Part shown: positions 52,062 through 61,802 of the stretch, piece by piece
Layout of the letters: every line of letters starts with the position of its first letter
How positions within the stretch are numbered: the stretch's first letter is position 1
Source: Pedobacter xixiisoli
GTDB taxonomy: Bacteria > Bacteroidota > Bacteroidia > Sphingobacteriales > Sphingobacteriaceae
DNA length: 64,000 nt
NCBI RefSeq assembly: GCF_900215335.1
Contig: NZ_OCMT01000001.1
Location: 558,001 to 622,000, forward strand
Direction: 5' to 3'
Made by a program: the position numbers and the translations under genes
The notes under the pieces: model-generated
Seen by the model: the letters and a program-made list of their open reading frames with translations, nothing else
What the model was told of the DNA's origin: nothing
Databases searched by the model: none

Positions 52062-52730
52062 ATGACTTATCAAATCAATTTTAAAAACTGCCTTTTGCTG
52101 GTATTGTTAAGTGTTCTGTTTTCTTGTACATCAAATACTAAGCAAGAAACAGATGAAAAAGTTTTAACTTATGAAGACAGTGTGCCTTTATCTCCACCAA
52201 AAGCTTCAGCTACCGAAGCTAAGCTCACTACTGTGGAGCAAATTCAAAATGCCTACGGAGCAATTACTGCCGCTCATGAAAGTGGAAAATTAGATTCTAC
52301 CTCTTTTAAGTACAATTGCAATGGAGAAAAAAGCGGCACAGTAACTTATTTTTCTCAAAATGGAGATTTGAAAATGATTGTTCACTCTTACGCTGAGTAC
52401 GACCATAATGAAATGAAAGACCGCTATTACATTAAAGATGGTTCAGCTTTCTTCGCTCATCGTTGGAGCTTATCTTGGTCGTTTGATAGTGGGCCAGAAG
52501 GTGCTACAAAAGATAAAATTACTGAAGAAAGAATTTACCTTGCTGATGGGAAATCTATCAAGTGTTTAGAGAAAAAATATGAAATCCGTTTACATGCAGG
52601 AATAAATCCTAACCCTGCAGAGGTGGCTAATAAGGAGTTAAATTGTGAAAATGTAAAGCCTATAGATAAATCTTATCGCCTACTGGCTAAATATTGGAAA
52701 GCACCTGCACCTAATTGTTTGGAGAAATAA
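52062..52730 (+). CDS. Lipoprotein of unknown function
   Basis: This 222-residue protein has a lipoprotein signal (LLVLLSVLFSCTS; lipidated Cys near residue 22), a low-complexity linker with Pro and Ala, and a beta-rich C-terminal domain with SGTVTYFSQNGDLKMIVHSY and HNEMKDRYYIKDGSAFFAHR. The repeated Gly/Asp-bounded strands recall MORN-like or toxin-antidote-type repeats only loosely. I do not recognise a family. It is followed after 84 bases by a response-regulator gene but there is no sign of functional linkage. Confidence 0.75.
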   Translation: MTYQINFKNCLLLVLLSVLFSCTSNTKQETDEKVLTYEDSVPLSPPKASATEAKLTTVEQIQNAYGAITAAHESGKLDSTSFKYNCNGEKSGTVTYFSQNGDLKMIVHSYAEYDHNEMKDRYYIKDGSAFFAHRWSLSWSFDSGPEGATKDKITEERIYLADGKSIKCLEKKYEIRLHAGINPNPAEVANKELNCENVKPIDKSYRLLAKYWKAPAPNCLEK

Positions 52731-52814
52731 TACATTTGGTTAGCACAAAATTGTCAATTTATTTTCTTTATCGGACTTAAATTGACGTTATTTGAATATA
52801 ACCGAACAAACAAT

Positions 52815-53198
52815 ATGGGATTAGCCGCTAAAAGAGTGGTAGTTTTTGATGATGACCAAGACTTACTAACTATTTTTCGTTTTTTATTTGAAGACGCTGG
52901 ATGCGTTGTAGAATCTTTTTCAAACTGTGATGATGTGGTAGCTAAAGTTAAGCAGGCTGCACCAGATTTGATTTTAATGGACAACTGGATTCCCAGTGTG
53001 GGCGGAGAAGTTGCCGTTAAATTGCTAAAAGCCGACCCTGATTTAAAGCGGATTCCGGTCATATATATATCCGCAAATAACGATGTGAAAGAAATTGCTG
53101 CTAGAGCAGGAGCTGATAGTTTTATGCCGAAGCCGTTCGAGTTTGACGACTTACTATCGATGGCAATAGAATTGGTAGATAAATCGTCACATCAATAG
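52815..53198 (+). CDS. Single-domain response regulator
   Basis: This 127-residue CheY-like receiver starts at ATG 52815; an upstream TTG would add 11 residues without domain sequence. It has the acidic pocket VVVFDDDQD, the phospho-acceptor Asp56 in LILMDNWIP, the conserved Ser (YISAN) and Lys in MPKPFEF. There is no output domain. It lies 24 bases before a large multi-PAS histidine kinase and probably receives phosphate from it. Confidence 0.9.
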   Translation: MGLAAKRVVVFDDDQDLLTIFRFLFEDAGCVVESFSNCDDVVAKVKQAAPDLILMDNWIPSVGGEVAVKLLKADPDLKRIPVIYISANNDVKEIAARAGADSFMPKPFEFDDLLSMAIELVDKSSHQ

Positions 53199-53222
53199 CA
53201 AAATATACCTTCATCCCCATCT

Positions 53223-56200
53223 ATGATAGTTACAACGGCAAATACAGTAGATTTAGCTTTCCTGCAGGGAGGTGGTGATTCCGCACAGCTTATTCTAGCT
53301 GCAGATTGGAATTTATCTCCTTTGGGTATTCCGCAAAATTGGTCTAATGCTTTAAAGCAAGCCTTGTCTATGGTGCTGTTAAGTAATGTTCCGGCATTTG
53401 TTTGTTGGGGAGAAAGACATTTGCTTTTTTATAATGATGCTTTTAAACTTGCCTACCAACCCAATGAAATGGGGCAGCCTATTGAAAAGTGTTTAGCCGG
53501 TGATTGGACCTTATTTTCTAACTTAAATAGTGCTGAGTTTTTAGAAGATTTACAGGTAAATGTAAGTCCATTGAGAGATCACCTTGGCAACACTTGTGGT
53601 GTTTTAGGTATTGGACAAACTAAAAATAATACTTCTGCTGATAATATCATTAACGATAGAAAACAGCAAATCAATGAAATGGTTGCCAGTGCACCTTTTC
53701 CTATTGGAGTGTATGTAGGAAGAGAGATGAAAATTGCGCAAGCTAACGATGCAATTATTGCCGTTTGGGGCAAGGGAAATGATGTTATCGGTAAAAATTA
53801 CCGTGAAATATTGCCCGAATTGGAAGCTCAATTAATTTATTCGCAGCTGGAGCATGTTTTTGATACAGGAATTCCTTTTCATGCCCGTAACCAGCAGATA
53901 GATTTGATGGTTGATGGAGAGCTCAAAACCTCTTATTTCAATTACAGTTTCACACCACTGCACGATATCCACGGAAATATCTATGGGGTAATGAGTACCG
54001 CTGCTGATGTTACCGATTTAGTGGTGGTAAAACAGCAGATAGAAAACAGTGGCAATGAATTCCGCAATATGATTGCTCAGGCACCGGTTGCCATGTGTTT
54101 GTTGCTAGGACCATTGCATAAGGTAGCCTTATCTAACGCTTCTATGTTGGAAGTTTGGGATAGAAATCATGACGAAGTAATCGGTAAACCACTTTTTGAA
54201 GTGTTGCCAGATACTTGGGAAAAGGGATTAGCCGAAGATCTGAAGAAAGTTTACGAAACTGGAAAAACTTACCAAGCCACAGAAAGACCCATAATTCTCA
54301 ATCATGATGGTGAAGCTAAAGTTTTCTATTTGAATTTTGTTTGTAAAGCTTACCGAGGGGTAGATGGAGAAATTTTGGGAATGTTAGCGATCTCTGTAGA
54401 TGTAACTGACCAAGTTTTAGCTCGTAGGGAATTAGAAAGAGCATACGAGCAAACTAAATTAGCTAAAGAAGCAGGACAGTTGGGGACCTTCGATTTAGAT
54501 GTAGTTAATAATGTTTTGCAATGGGATTCGCGTTGTAGAGAATTATTTGGTGCAGCGCAGCAAGGTGAAGTTAATTACGAAAGAGATTTTGTGCAGGGAC
54601 TTCATATCGATGACCGTGATAGAATTACAAAAATTGTAGAGCAAACACTTTACGAAGGACTGGGCGGCGGCGAATATGATGTATTGTTTCGTACAATAGG
54701 TCCAAATACAGAGAAATTAAGATGGGTACGTGCCAAGGGAAAAGTATATTTTGATGAAAAAGGAAAGCCATCACGTTTTATAGGTACTGTTCTGGATGTT
54801 ACCGATCAGCAATACGCAGAATTAAGAGTTCGTGAAGTTGCCGAAAAACAGGCCAGGTTAGCAGCTATCGTCAATTCTTCTGACGATATCATTATCAGTA
54901 AGCAATTAGATGGAACTATAACCAGCTGGAATGGAGCTGCAGAACGTAAGTTTGGCTACAGCGCAGATGAGGCTATTGGAAAACATATCTCTTTGGTTAT
55001 TCCAAAAAATAGGCTAGATGAGGAAGATTATATCATTTCTCAAATACGTAAAGGAAATAATGTAGACCATTTTGATACTGTAAGATTAGCAAAAGATGGT
55101 ACTGAATTGCAGTTGTCTATTACCGTTTCTCCTATTGTAGATATAAATAGAAAGGTAATTGGTGCTTCTAAAATTGCTAGGGATATTAGTGCCCAAGTAG
55201 ACGCTAGAGCGGCTACTTTACGGTATACCGAACGTTTGGAAGTAATGAATATGGTGAGTAATGCCATTTCAGAAGAGTTAGACCTCAACAGTATTTTACA
55301 GAAAGTAACTGATGCATCTACTGAATTGACTGGGGCTAAGTTTGGTGCTTTTTTCTACAACAGAACAGATGAAAATGGCGATTCATATTTGTTGTATACA
55401 CTTTCTGGAGCTTCTAAAGAGGCTTTTGAGCAGTTTGGTATGCCCAGAGATACCGCTGTTTTTCATCCTACTTTTGCAGGAGAAGGTGTAGTAAGAGTAG
55501 ATGATATTACCCAAGACCCTCGTTACGGAAAAAACCGTCCGTACCGTGGTATGCCAAAGGGACATTTGCCGGTAGTTAGTTACTTGGCAGTTCCAGTGAT
55601 TTCACGTTCTGGAAAAGTGATTGGAGGCTTGTTTTTTGGTCACCCAGAACCAGCTAGATTTACCGCAGAACACGAGAGTTTGGTGGTTGCTATTGCTAGC
55701 CAGGCAGCCATTGGTGTTGATAATGCGATGCTTTACGAGAAAGTATTAGAACTTAACGATAAAAAAGACGAGTTTATTGGTTTGGCAAGTCACGAACTGA
55801 AAACACCGCTGGCAAGTATCAATGGTTATTTGCAAATTCTTAATCGTTTGGTGAAAGACCTTTCTGCACAAAAATTTTTAGGTAAAGCGTCTTTGCAAGT
55901 AAGAAAAATAACATCCTTAGTTAACGACTTACTAGATGTTTCTAAAATTGAAGCAGGTAAATTAAAGCTTACTATCTCCAGTTTTGACCTTAAAACTGTA
56001 GTGGAAGATGCAGTAGAGCTGATTAAAAACACCACCCAAGATTACGAAATTGTACTTTTGGATGCGCCAGACTTATGCATGGTAGAAGGAGATGGCCAAC
56101 GGATTGAACAAGTGGTGATTAACCTACTATCCAACGCAATAAAATATTCTCCAGGTACCAATAAAATAGAAGTAAAATTATCGCAAGTAAAGGACGAAGT

Positions 56201-56432
56201 TTTAGTAGGCATTACCGACTTTGGATTAGGAATTGCCGCAGACAAAATCAAGAATCTTTTTTCGCGTTTTTATCGTGTAGATGAAGCAACGCCAAATATT
56301 TCTGGTCTAGGCATTGGCTTATATTTGTCGCATGAAATTATTTCGAGGCACAAAGGTAAAATTTGGGTAGACTCCGAATTGGGAAAGGGCAGTACGTTCT
56401 GGTTTTCGTTACCTTGTGTTGCTTCCAACTAA
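53223..56432 (+). CDS. Cytoplasmic histidine kinase with five PAS-type domains and a GAF domain
   Basis: This 1069-residue sensor kinase has no signal peptide or transmembrane helix. Five PAS/PAC-type domains cover about residues 15-655, a GAF domain 680-835, HisKA 845-912 with phospho-acceptor His857 in LASHELKTPLASING, and HATPase 955-1065 with N-box-like VVINLLSNAIKYSP and GLGIGLYLS. It has no receiver domain of its own; the single-domain regulator gene 24 bases upstream is its likely partner. The PAS/GAF sensing module suggests several intracellular inputs, possibly redox, light or small ligands, none readable from the sequence. Confidence 0.92.
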   Translation: MIVTTANTVDLAFLQGGGDSAQLILAADWNLSPLGIPQNWSNALKQALSMVLLSNVPAFVCWGERHLLFYNDAFKLAYQPNEMGQPIEKCLAGDWTLFSNLNSAEFLEDLQVNVSPLRDHLGNTCGVLGIGQTKNNTSADNIINDRKQQINEMVASAPFPIGVYVGREMKIAQANDAIIAVWGKGNDVIGKNYREILPELEAQLIYSQLEHVFDTGIPFHARNQQIDLMVDGELKTSYFNYSFTPLHDIHGNIYGVMSTAADVTDLVVVKQQIENSGNEFRNMIAQAPVAMCLLLGPLHKVALSNASMLEVWDRNHDEVIGKPLFEVLPDTWEKGLAEDLKKVYETGKTYQATERPIILNHDGEAKVFYLNFVCKAYRGVDGEILGMLAISVDVTDQVLARRELERAYEQTKLAKEAGQLGTFDLDVVNNVLQWDSRCRELFGAAQQGEVNYERDFVQGLHIDDRDRITKIVEQTLYEGLGGGEYDVLFRTIGPNTEKLRWVRAKGKVYFDEKGKPSRFIGTVLDVTDQQYAELRVREVAEKQARLAAIVNSSDDIIISKQLDGTITSWNGAAERKFGYSADEAIGKHISLVIPKNRLDEEDYIISQIRKGNNVDHFDTVRLAKDGTELQLSITVSPIVDINRKVIGASKIARDISAQVDARAATLRYTERLEVMNMVSNAISEELDLNSILQKVTDASTELTGAKFGAFFYNRTDENGDSYLLYTLSGASKEAFEQFGMPRDTAVFHPTFAGEGVVRVDDITQDPRYGKNRPYRGMPKGHLPVVSYLAVPVISRSGKVIGGLFFGHPEPARFTAEHESLVVAIASQAAIGVDNAMLYEKVLELNDKKDEFIGLASHELKTPLASINGYLQILNRLVKDLSAQKFLGKASLQVRKITSLVNDLLDVSKIEAGKLKLTISSFDLKTVVEDAVELIKNTTQDYEIVLLDAPDLCMVEGDGQRIEQVVINLLSNAIKYSPGTNKIEVKLSQVKDEVLVGITDFGLGIAADKIKNLFSRFYRVDEATPNISGLGIGLYLSHEIISRHKGKIWVDSELGKGSTFWFSLPCVASN

Positions 56433-56569
56433 TTTCCTTTGTTTCTATTCCTGAAAAATTATCTTATTTAAAAATGAGTTATCATGGCTTTTTGTAGTCA
56501 TCAAAGCATTTTTATCAGATTTTAAACCTCTTTAATCAATTTTTGAACTCGCTACACTTGGGGCATTTT

Positions 56570-56577
56570 TATGTTTG
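56570..56577 (+). promoter_or_regulatory. Possible -7 element upstream of the second susC
   Basis: TATGTTTG exactly matches the Bacteroidota -7 consensus TAnnTTTG, 110 bases before the susC start. The nearest TTG (56543-56545) leaves a spacer of 24, slightly long for a -33 element. Confidence 0.45.
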
Positions 56578-56686
56578 TGTTAGCTAATGCAGCTTTAAAA
56601 GGCGATTAGCGCTAACTAAATATAAATTGTTAAACCAAAGGCTACAACAGAAACTCTTCTGTTATGGCTCAAAAACTAACCAAGTT

Positions 56687-59600
56687 ATGAAAGGAGTTAT
56701 ACTTCAAGCAGTTTTCCTGTTGTTATGCTGTGCTCAGATAAGAGCTCAAAACAGAACAATTACAGGTAGAGTTGTTGATGCCGAAAAGGAAGTGCTTGTA
56801 GGGGTTACCGTTACCGTTAAAGGAACCCAAACACAAGTACAGACCGATTCGGACGGAAGATTTAAAATCAGTATTCCAACCAGTGGTAGCATTACCATTG
56901 TAGCACGTTACCTAGGCTACAAACCAGCAGAAACAGTTGTTACCAATCAAAAAGATTTAAGTATTACCTTATTAGAAGATGAAGCCTCCATGCTGAAAGA
57001 AGTACAGGTAGTAAACATCGGTTATGCAACAGTTTCCAAAGATGCGGTAACGGGTTCGGTATCTTCGGTAAGTGCCAGAGATTTGAAAGATTTTCCAGTG
57101 GCAACAGCTGCAGAAGCCTTAGCTGGAAAGTTAGCGGGAGTTTCGGTAATCGCATCAGAAGGTAAGCCTGGTGCAGAAATAACCATCAGAGTAAGGGGCG
57201 GTGGGTCAATTACAGGTGATAATTCACCACTATATATAGTAGATGGCGTACAAGTTGAAAATGCGTTATCGGTAATTTCACCGCAAGAGATACAATCCAT
57301 AGATGTGTTAAAAGATGTAGCTTCTACAGCTATTTACGGCGCTAGGGGAGCCAATGGTGTGGTCATCATTACTACTAAATCTGGAAAAAATGCAAGGACA
57401 ACTGTTTCTCTTAATGTTTTTGGAGGTGTACGCAAAATTACCAACCAACTAGATGTGATGTTGCCTTATGATTTTGTAATGTACCAATATCAATTGTACA
57501 ATAACAACACAGACCAAACAACTAAAGATGGATTTGTAAAAACATATGGCGCATTTGATGATTTGGATATCTACAAAAATATTCCTTTTAGCGATTGGCA
57601 AGATAGAGTATTTGGTCAGGATGCTTGGTCACATACAGAAAACTTAACCATTACGGGCGGCTCAAAAACTTCTAATTATAACTTAAACGTTAATAATTAT
57701 AAGGAAAACGGAATTATGCTCAATTCTGGAGCTAAAAGAACCTATATGTCGTTTCGTTTTGATAATACCGCTTCCGATAAATTTCGTGTTGGTTTTAATG
57801 CGAGATACAGTCGCCAACTGGTTTGGGGCGCAGGGACATCAAATTCGGGTTCGCAAAGTAACAACAGTTTAAGAAATGCGGTGCGTTATCGTCCTTACGA
57901 TGAACCAGGACAGGAAACATTTGTAGATGATTTTGACCCAAATTATGCACAGCAAACCAATTTAATTAATCCTGTGCTGGGGGCTGCTTCGGTAACCAAG
58001 AACGATTATAACAATCAATTTATTACCAGCGGATATGCACAATATTCTTTTGTTAAAGGCTTAACACTGAGAACCCTAGTAGGTGTAACAGTTACCGACA
58101 GAAGAAACGACCAATACAACAGTTCAGTAACTGGTATTGCTCGCCAAAATTCGAATTTGCCTGTGGTAAGTTTAGCAAATGGTTCAACCTTAGCTATAAT
58201 TAACACAAACACTTTAGCTTATGATTTTAAGATCAATAAAGATCATAGCTTTAACTTTTTAGTTGGTCAAGAAATCAACCAAAGTAAAGTACGCAATTAT
58301 GGTGCTACCATTAAATGGTTGCCTGTAGATTTAACTCCAGAACAAGCTTTAGCAGGTATACAGAAAGCTACGCCACCAAATGGAGCAGTACAAGATGCAC
58401 CTACAACTTCAGAAGGCCAAACAAGATTGTTCTCTTTGTTCGGACGAGCTTCCTATAACTACAAAGATCGTTATTTAGCTTCTTTTATAATTAGAAATGA
58501 TGCTTCGTCTTTATTCGCAAATGGTTATAGATCTGCGATGTTTCCATCTGGGCAAGTAGCTTGGAGGGTTAGTAGGGAAGATTTCTTTAAAAAACTTGAC
58601 CTTAATTGGTTTAACGATTTTAAAATTAGGGCTAGTTACGGTGCAGGTGGTAACAATAGAATTAATGCAGACCAATGGACTACACTTTTTTTGGGCGGAA
58701 GTAACTACGGTTATGCAGTGGGCGATGCCGTTACACCAGGTTTTGCACCAAATGTATTGCCTAATCCAATAATTAGATGGGAAACTACTATTTCTAGAAA
58801 TTTGGGGTTAGATTTTGCTTTTTTCAAAAATCGCTTAAATGCTACCATAGATTTCTATAGTAACAATACTAAAGATCTTTTGCTTACTGCTAAAGTTCCG
58901 CCAACTACAGGCTGGGATAGCCAACAACAAAACATTGGCAAGACTTCAAATAAAGGTATAGAAGTGCAGTTAAGTGGTTTGGCAGTAGAAAACAAAAATT
59001 TCAGCTATAATATCAGTGCCAACGTTGCTTTTAACAAAAATAACATTGTAAGCTTAGGTTTGGATCAGTACGGTAATCCAAACAATTCTTATCCCGCATC
59101 ATCGGGAGGTATCAACGGATTAGATTTCTTGGTGCAAGTAGGCGGTCCGGTAGGCCAGTACTATGGTTATATAAGTGATGGAAGATATGAAATTAAAGAT
59201 TTTGATGTAACCTATAATGCTACAGCTAATACCTATTCATATAAACTAAAACCAGGTATTCCTAATTCTAGAGAGGTGGCGTTGGGCAGTAAGGATCCAC
59301 AACCAGGAGATATGAAATTGAAGAAGCTTTCTAATACAGCTGGCGATTTGATTACAGAAGCGGATAAAACCGTCTTGGGAAATGCTTTTCCATCGTTTGC
59401 CGGTGGTATTAACCAACAATTTCGCTACAAAAATTTTGATTTAAGTGTATTTATGAACTTTTCGGTAGGTAACGAAACCTATAATGCTAACAAAACTGAA
59501 TTCACTGGTCAATATCTTTACAAAGACAATAACATGTTGGCTGATGTAGCTAATAGATGGAGATGGTTTGATGATAAGGGGCAGAAGGTAACAGAACCAA

Positions 59601-59932
59601 ATCAGTTGGCCGAAATGAATAAAAATACATCATTTTGGACACCAGCTGGAGGACAATACATTCTTACCTCTTATGCCATAGAAGACGGATCATTCTTGCG
59701 TATCAGTAACATCACTTTAGGCTATTCACTTCCACAAAGCTTGCTGAACAGAACCAAAGTGTTTTCTAGGTTTCGTGTTTATGCCACGGTTAACAACTTA
59801 TACACCTTTACCAAATATTCTGGATATGACCCAGAAGCCAATACACGCCGTAGCCCTCTTACTCCAGGTGTAGATTACGCCGCTTATCCAAGAAGCCGTT
59901 TCTTGTTAGCAGGATTAGAAGTGAGTTTTTAA
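56687..59932 (+). CDS. SusC-family TonB-dependent transporter (second locus)
   Basis: This 1081-residue outer-membrane receptor starts at ATG 56687 with the signal VILQAVFLLLCCAQIRAQ; the frame extends 20 codons upstream only through a TTG. A carboxypeptidase-regulatory-like domain (about 22-105), a TonB-box-like segment LKEVQVVNIGYATV, and the plug with SusC signature IQSIDVLKDVASTAIYGARG follow. The barrel ends with RSRFLLAGLEVSF. It imports oligosaccharides with its SusD partner, encoded 17 bases downstream. Confidence 0.96.
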   Translation: MKGVILQAVFLLLCCAQIRAQNRTITGRVVDAEKEVLVGVTVTVKGTQTQVQTDSDGRFKISIPTSGSITIVARYLGYKPAETVVTNQKDLSITLLEDEASMLKEVQVVNIGYATVSKDAVTGSVSSVSARDLKDFPVATAAEALAGKLAGVSVIASEGKPGAEITIRVRGGGSITGDNSPLYIVDGVQVENALSVISPQEIQSIDVLKDVASTAIYGARGANGVVIITTKSGKNARTTVSLNVFGGVRKITNQLDVMLPYDFVMYQYQLYNNNTDQTTKDGFVKTYGAFDDLDIYKNIPFSDWQDRVFGQDAWSHTENLTITGGSKTSNYNLNVNNYKENGIMLNSGAKRTYMSFRFDNTASDKFRVGFNARYSRQLVWGAGTSNSGSQSNNSLRNAVRYRPYDEPGQETFVDDFDPNYAQQTNLINPVLGAASVTKNDYNNQFITSGYAQYSFVKGLTLRTLVGVTVTDRRNDQYNSSVTGIARQNSNLPVVSLANGSTLAIINTNTLAYDFKINKDHSFNFLVGQEINQSKVRNYGATIKWLPVDLTPEQALAGIQKATPPNGAVQDAPTTSEGQTRLFSLFGRASYNYKDRYLASFIIRNDASSLFANGYRSAMFPSGQVAWRVSREDFFKKLDLNWFNDFKIRASYGAGGNNRINADQWTTLFLGGSNYGYAVGDAVTPGFAPNVLPNPIIRWETTISRNLGLDFAFFKNRLNATIDFYSNNTKDLLLTAKVPPTTGWDSQQQNIGKTSNKGIEVQLSGLAVENKNFSYNISANVAFNKNNIVSLGLDQYGNPNNSYPASSGGINGLDFLVQVGGPVGQYYGYISDGRYEIKDFDVTYNATANTYSYKLKPGIPNSREVALGSKDPQPGDMKLKKLSNTAGDLITEADKTVLGNAFPSFAGGINQQFRYKNFDLSVFMNFSVGNETYNANKTEFTGQYLYKDNNMLADVANRWRWFDDKGQKVTEPNQLAEMNKNTSFWTPAGGQYILTSYAIEDGSFLRISNITLGYSLPQSLLNRTKVFSRFRVYATVNNLYTFTKYSGYDPEANTRRSPLTPGVDYAAYPRSRFLLAGLEVSF

Positions 59933-59949
59933 CCAAAAGTTAATTGAAA

Positions 59950-61791
59950 ATGAAATCGATTTATAAAATATCATTTGTGTTATTGCTTACAGTTGTAGGT
60001 AGTTCATGTAAAAAATATTTAGAGTTGGAAAACCCGTCAACCATCTCATTTAATGCAACATTCGGTAGCGTATCTAATACCAATACTGCTATTATTGGCG
60101 TATACAATCTTTTGCCGGGAGACAATGGCATTACTAAAGAAGGAACTGTTTGGTCACTTTCTGCAGATGATTTTAAAACTTCTGGAAGTTACAGTGCTCA
60201 AGATCGTAGAGGTATCAGTATGTATGGTGCCAATAAGGAAAATGGCGAGCTCGAAGGCGGATTTAAGCAATTATATACGGGAATTGAAAGAGCAAATATT
60301 TGTATCAAAGGTATCCGTAGCTCAGATCTATATGCTGATGGCTCATCAAGCAAGGCACAGATGGGTAAATATTTGGGCGAAGCTTTGACACTTAGAGCTC
60401 TTTACTATTTTATCTTAGTTAGAAACTGGGGTAATGTGGTATCGCAATGGGAGCCTTCTGGCGATACTCAGGTATGGGATGTACCAGTTACTGCAGGAAC
60501 TGAGATTTTAGACAAGTTGCTCGCTGATTTAAAGGAAGCAGAAGCTTTAGTGCCTTGGATAAAAGAGGGTTCGCCATTGGTAGCTGCTAAGCCAGAAGAA
60601 TATGTGAGTTCTAGATGGACTAAAGGAGGGATAAAGGCGCTTAGAGCTCGTATAGCATTATTTAGAGGTGGCTATATGATGGATAAACAAAGCCATACTA
60701 TGACCCGAAGTGCAGATTACAAAAAATACTATCAAATAGCATTAGATGAATGCAAGGATTTAATGCAAAATCGAAATTATCATACCTTAAATCCAGTGTA
60801 TGAGAATATATTTAAGTCGTTACATACCTCTACTCGTATCGACACCCAAAACGAATTGATGTTTGAAGTTGGTGCTTACGGCGCTGGCTCTCGTACTGAT
60901 ACCAAATTGGGTTATTACAATGGTTTGCGTTTAAATGGAGCTTCTCGTTTTGGCCAAGGAGGTGGGGGTATCATGGCTATTGCTACATATTTTTATGAGT
61001 TTGACCAGTTATACGATGTAAGACGCGACGTAACTATTGGTTCTTACGAAATAGATGCCAACAACCAAAAGGTGATGAATACATTAAATAACATGACCGA
61101 TGCCAAATTTAGAAAATCTTGGACTACACACACCGGACCAATTCAAACACTAGCCGTAAACTGGCCAGTAATTAGATTTGCTGACGTTCTTTTGATGTAT
61201 GCCGAAGCTGATAACGAGGTTAATGGAGCACCGAGCGTTGAAGCTGTTGCCGCATTGAGAGAAGTAAGAGAAAGGGCTTACGCCGCTCGTCCTGATATGA
61301 TACCTGTAATCCCAGCAGATTACACCGGTTTTTTTAACGCTATCGTGAAGGAGCGATTGTTAGAATTCGGCGGAGAGTCGATTAGAAAATACGATTTGAT
61401 TCGTTGGAACATCATGGCTGCCAAGTTTGCAGAAACAAGGACAAAACTAAGGGAATTAATGAATGGAACAGGCGCTTACGCAAATGTGCCTCTAAATGTT
61501 TACAGTAAACCAGCAGCGTACAATCTAGTAACTTCTACGCAAGAGTTTGCTACTTTAGATACCTTTGGAGGTTCTCCTAATGTTACGTTATATCAACCCA
61601 ATGCAGGTACCCCAGCCACTAATTCTGGTTATGTTACAAAAGCTTGGAGAGCCTCAATTAATGAGGAGTATATAACGGGAGGTTCTACCGGTTTTGCCAC
61701 TTTCTTTGAGGCGAACAAGAAAGAGGTTTTTCCTTTCCACCAAAATGTATTGTTGTATAACACTAAAACTGAACAAAATTTCGGTTACTAA
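59950..61791 (+). CDS. SusD-family glycan-binding lipoprotein (second locus)
   Basis: This 613-residue lipoprotein starts at ATG 59950 (MKSIYKISFVLLLTVVGSSC, with Cys near residue 20). The SusD/RagB fold is shown by LGEALTLRALYYFILVRNWGNV and by KERLLEFGGESIRKYDLIRWN. The protein partners the SusC at 56687. It is followed 11 bases on by a third lipoprotein gene. Confidence 0.95.
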   Translation: MKSIYKISFVLLLTVVGSSCKKYLELENPSTISFNATFGSVSNTNTAIIGVYNLLPGDNGITKEGTVWSLSADDFKTSGSYSAQDRRGISMYGANKENGELEGGFKQLYTGIERANICIKGIRSSDLYADGSSSKAQMGKYLGEALTLRALYYFILVRNWGNVVSQWEPSGDTQVWDVPVTAGTEILDKLLADLKEAEALVPWIKEGSPLVAAKPEEYVSSRWTKGGIKALRARIALFRGGYMMDKQSHTMTRSADYKKYYQIALDECKDLMQNRNYHTLNPVYENIFKSLHTSTRIDTQNELMFEVGAYGAGSRTDTKLGYYNGLRLNGASRFGQGGGGIMAIATYFYEFDQLYDVRRDVTIGSYEIDANNQKVMNTLNNMTDAKFRKSWTTHTGPIQTLAVNWPVIRFADVLLMYAEADNEVNGAPSVEAVAALREVRERAYAARPDMIPVIPADYTGFFNAIVKERLLEFGGESIRKYDLIRWNIMAAKFAETRTKLRELMNGTGAYANVPLNVYSKPAAYNLVTSTQEFATLDTFGGSPNVTLYQPNAGTPATNSGYVTKAWRASINEEYITGGSTGFATFFEANKKEVFPFHQNVLLYNTKTEQNFGY

Positions 61792-61802
61792 AATACTTTG
61801 CA

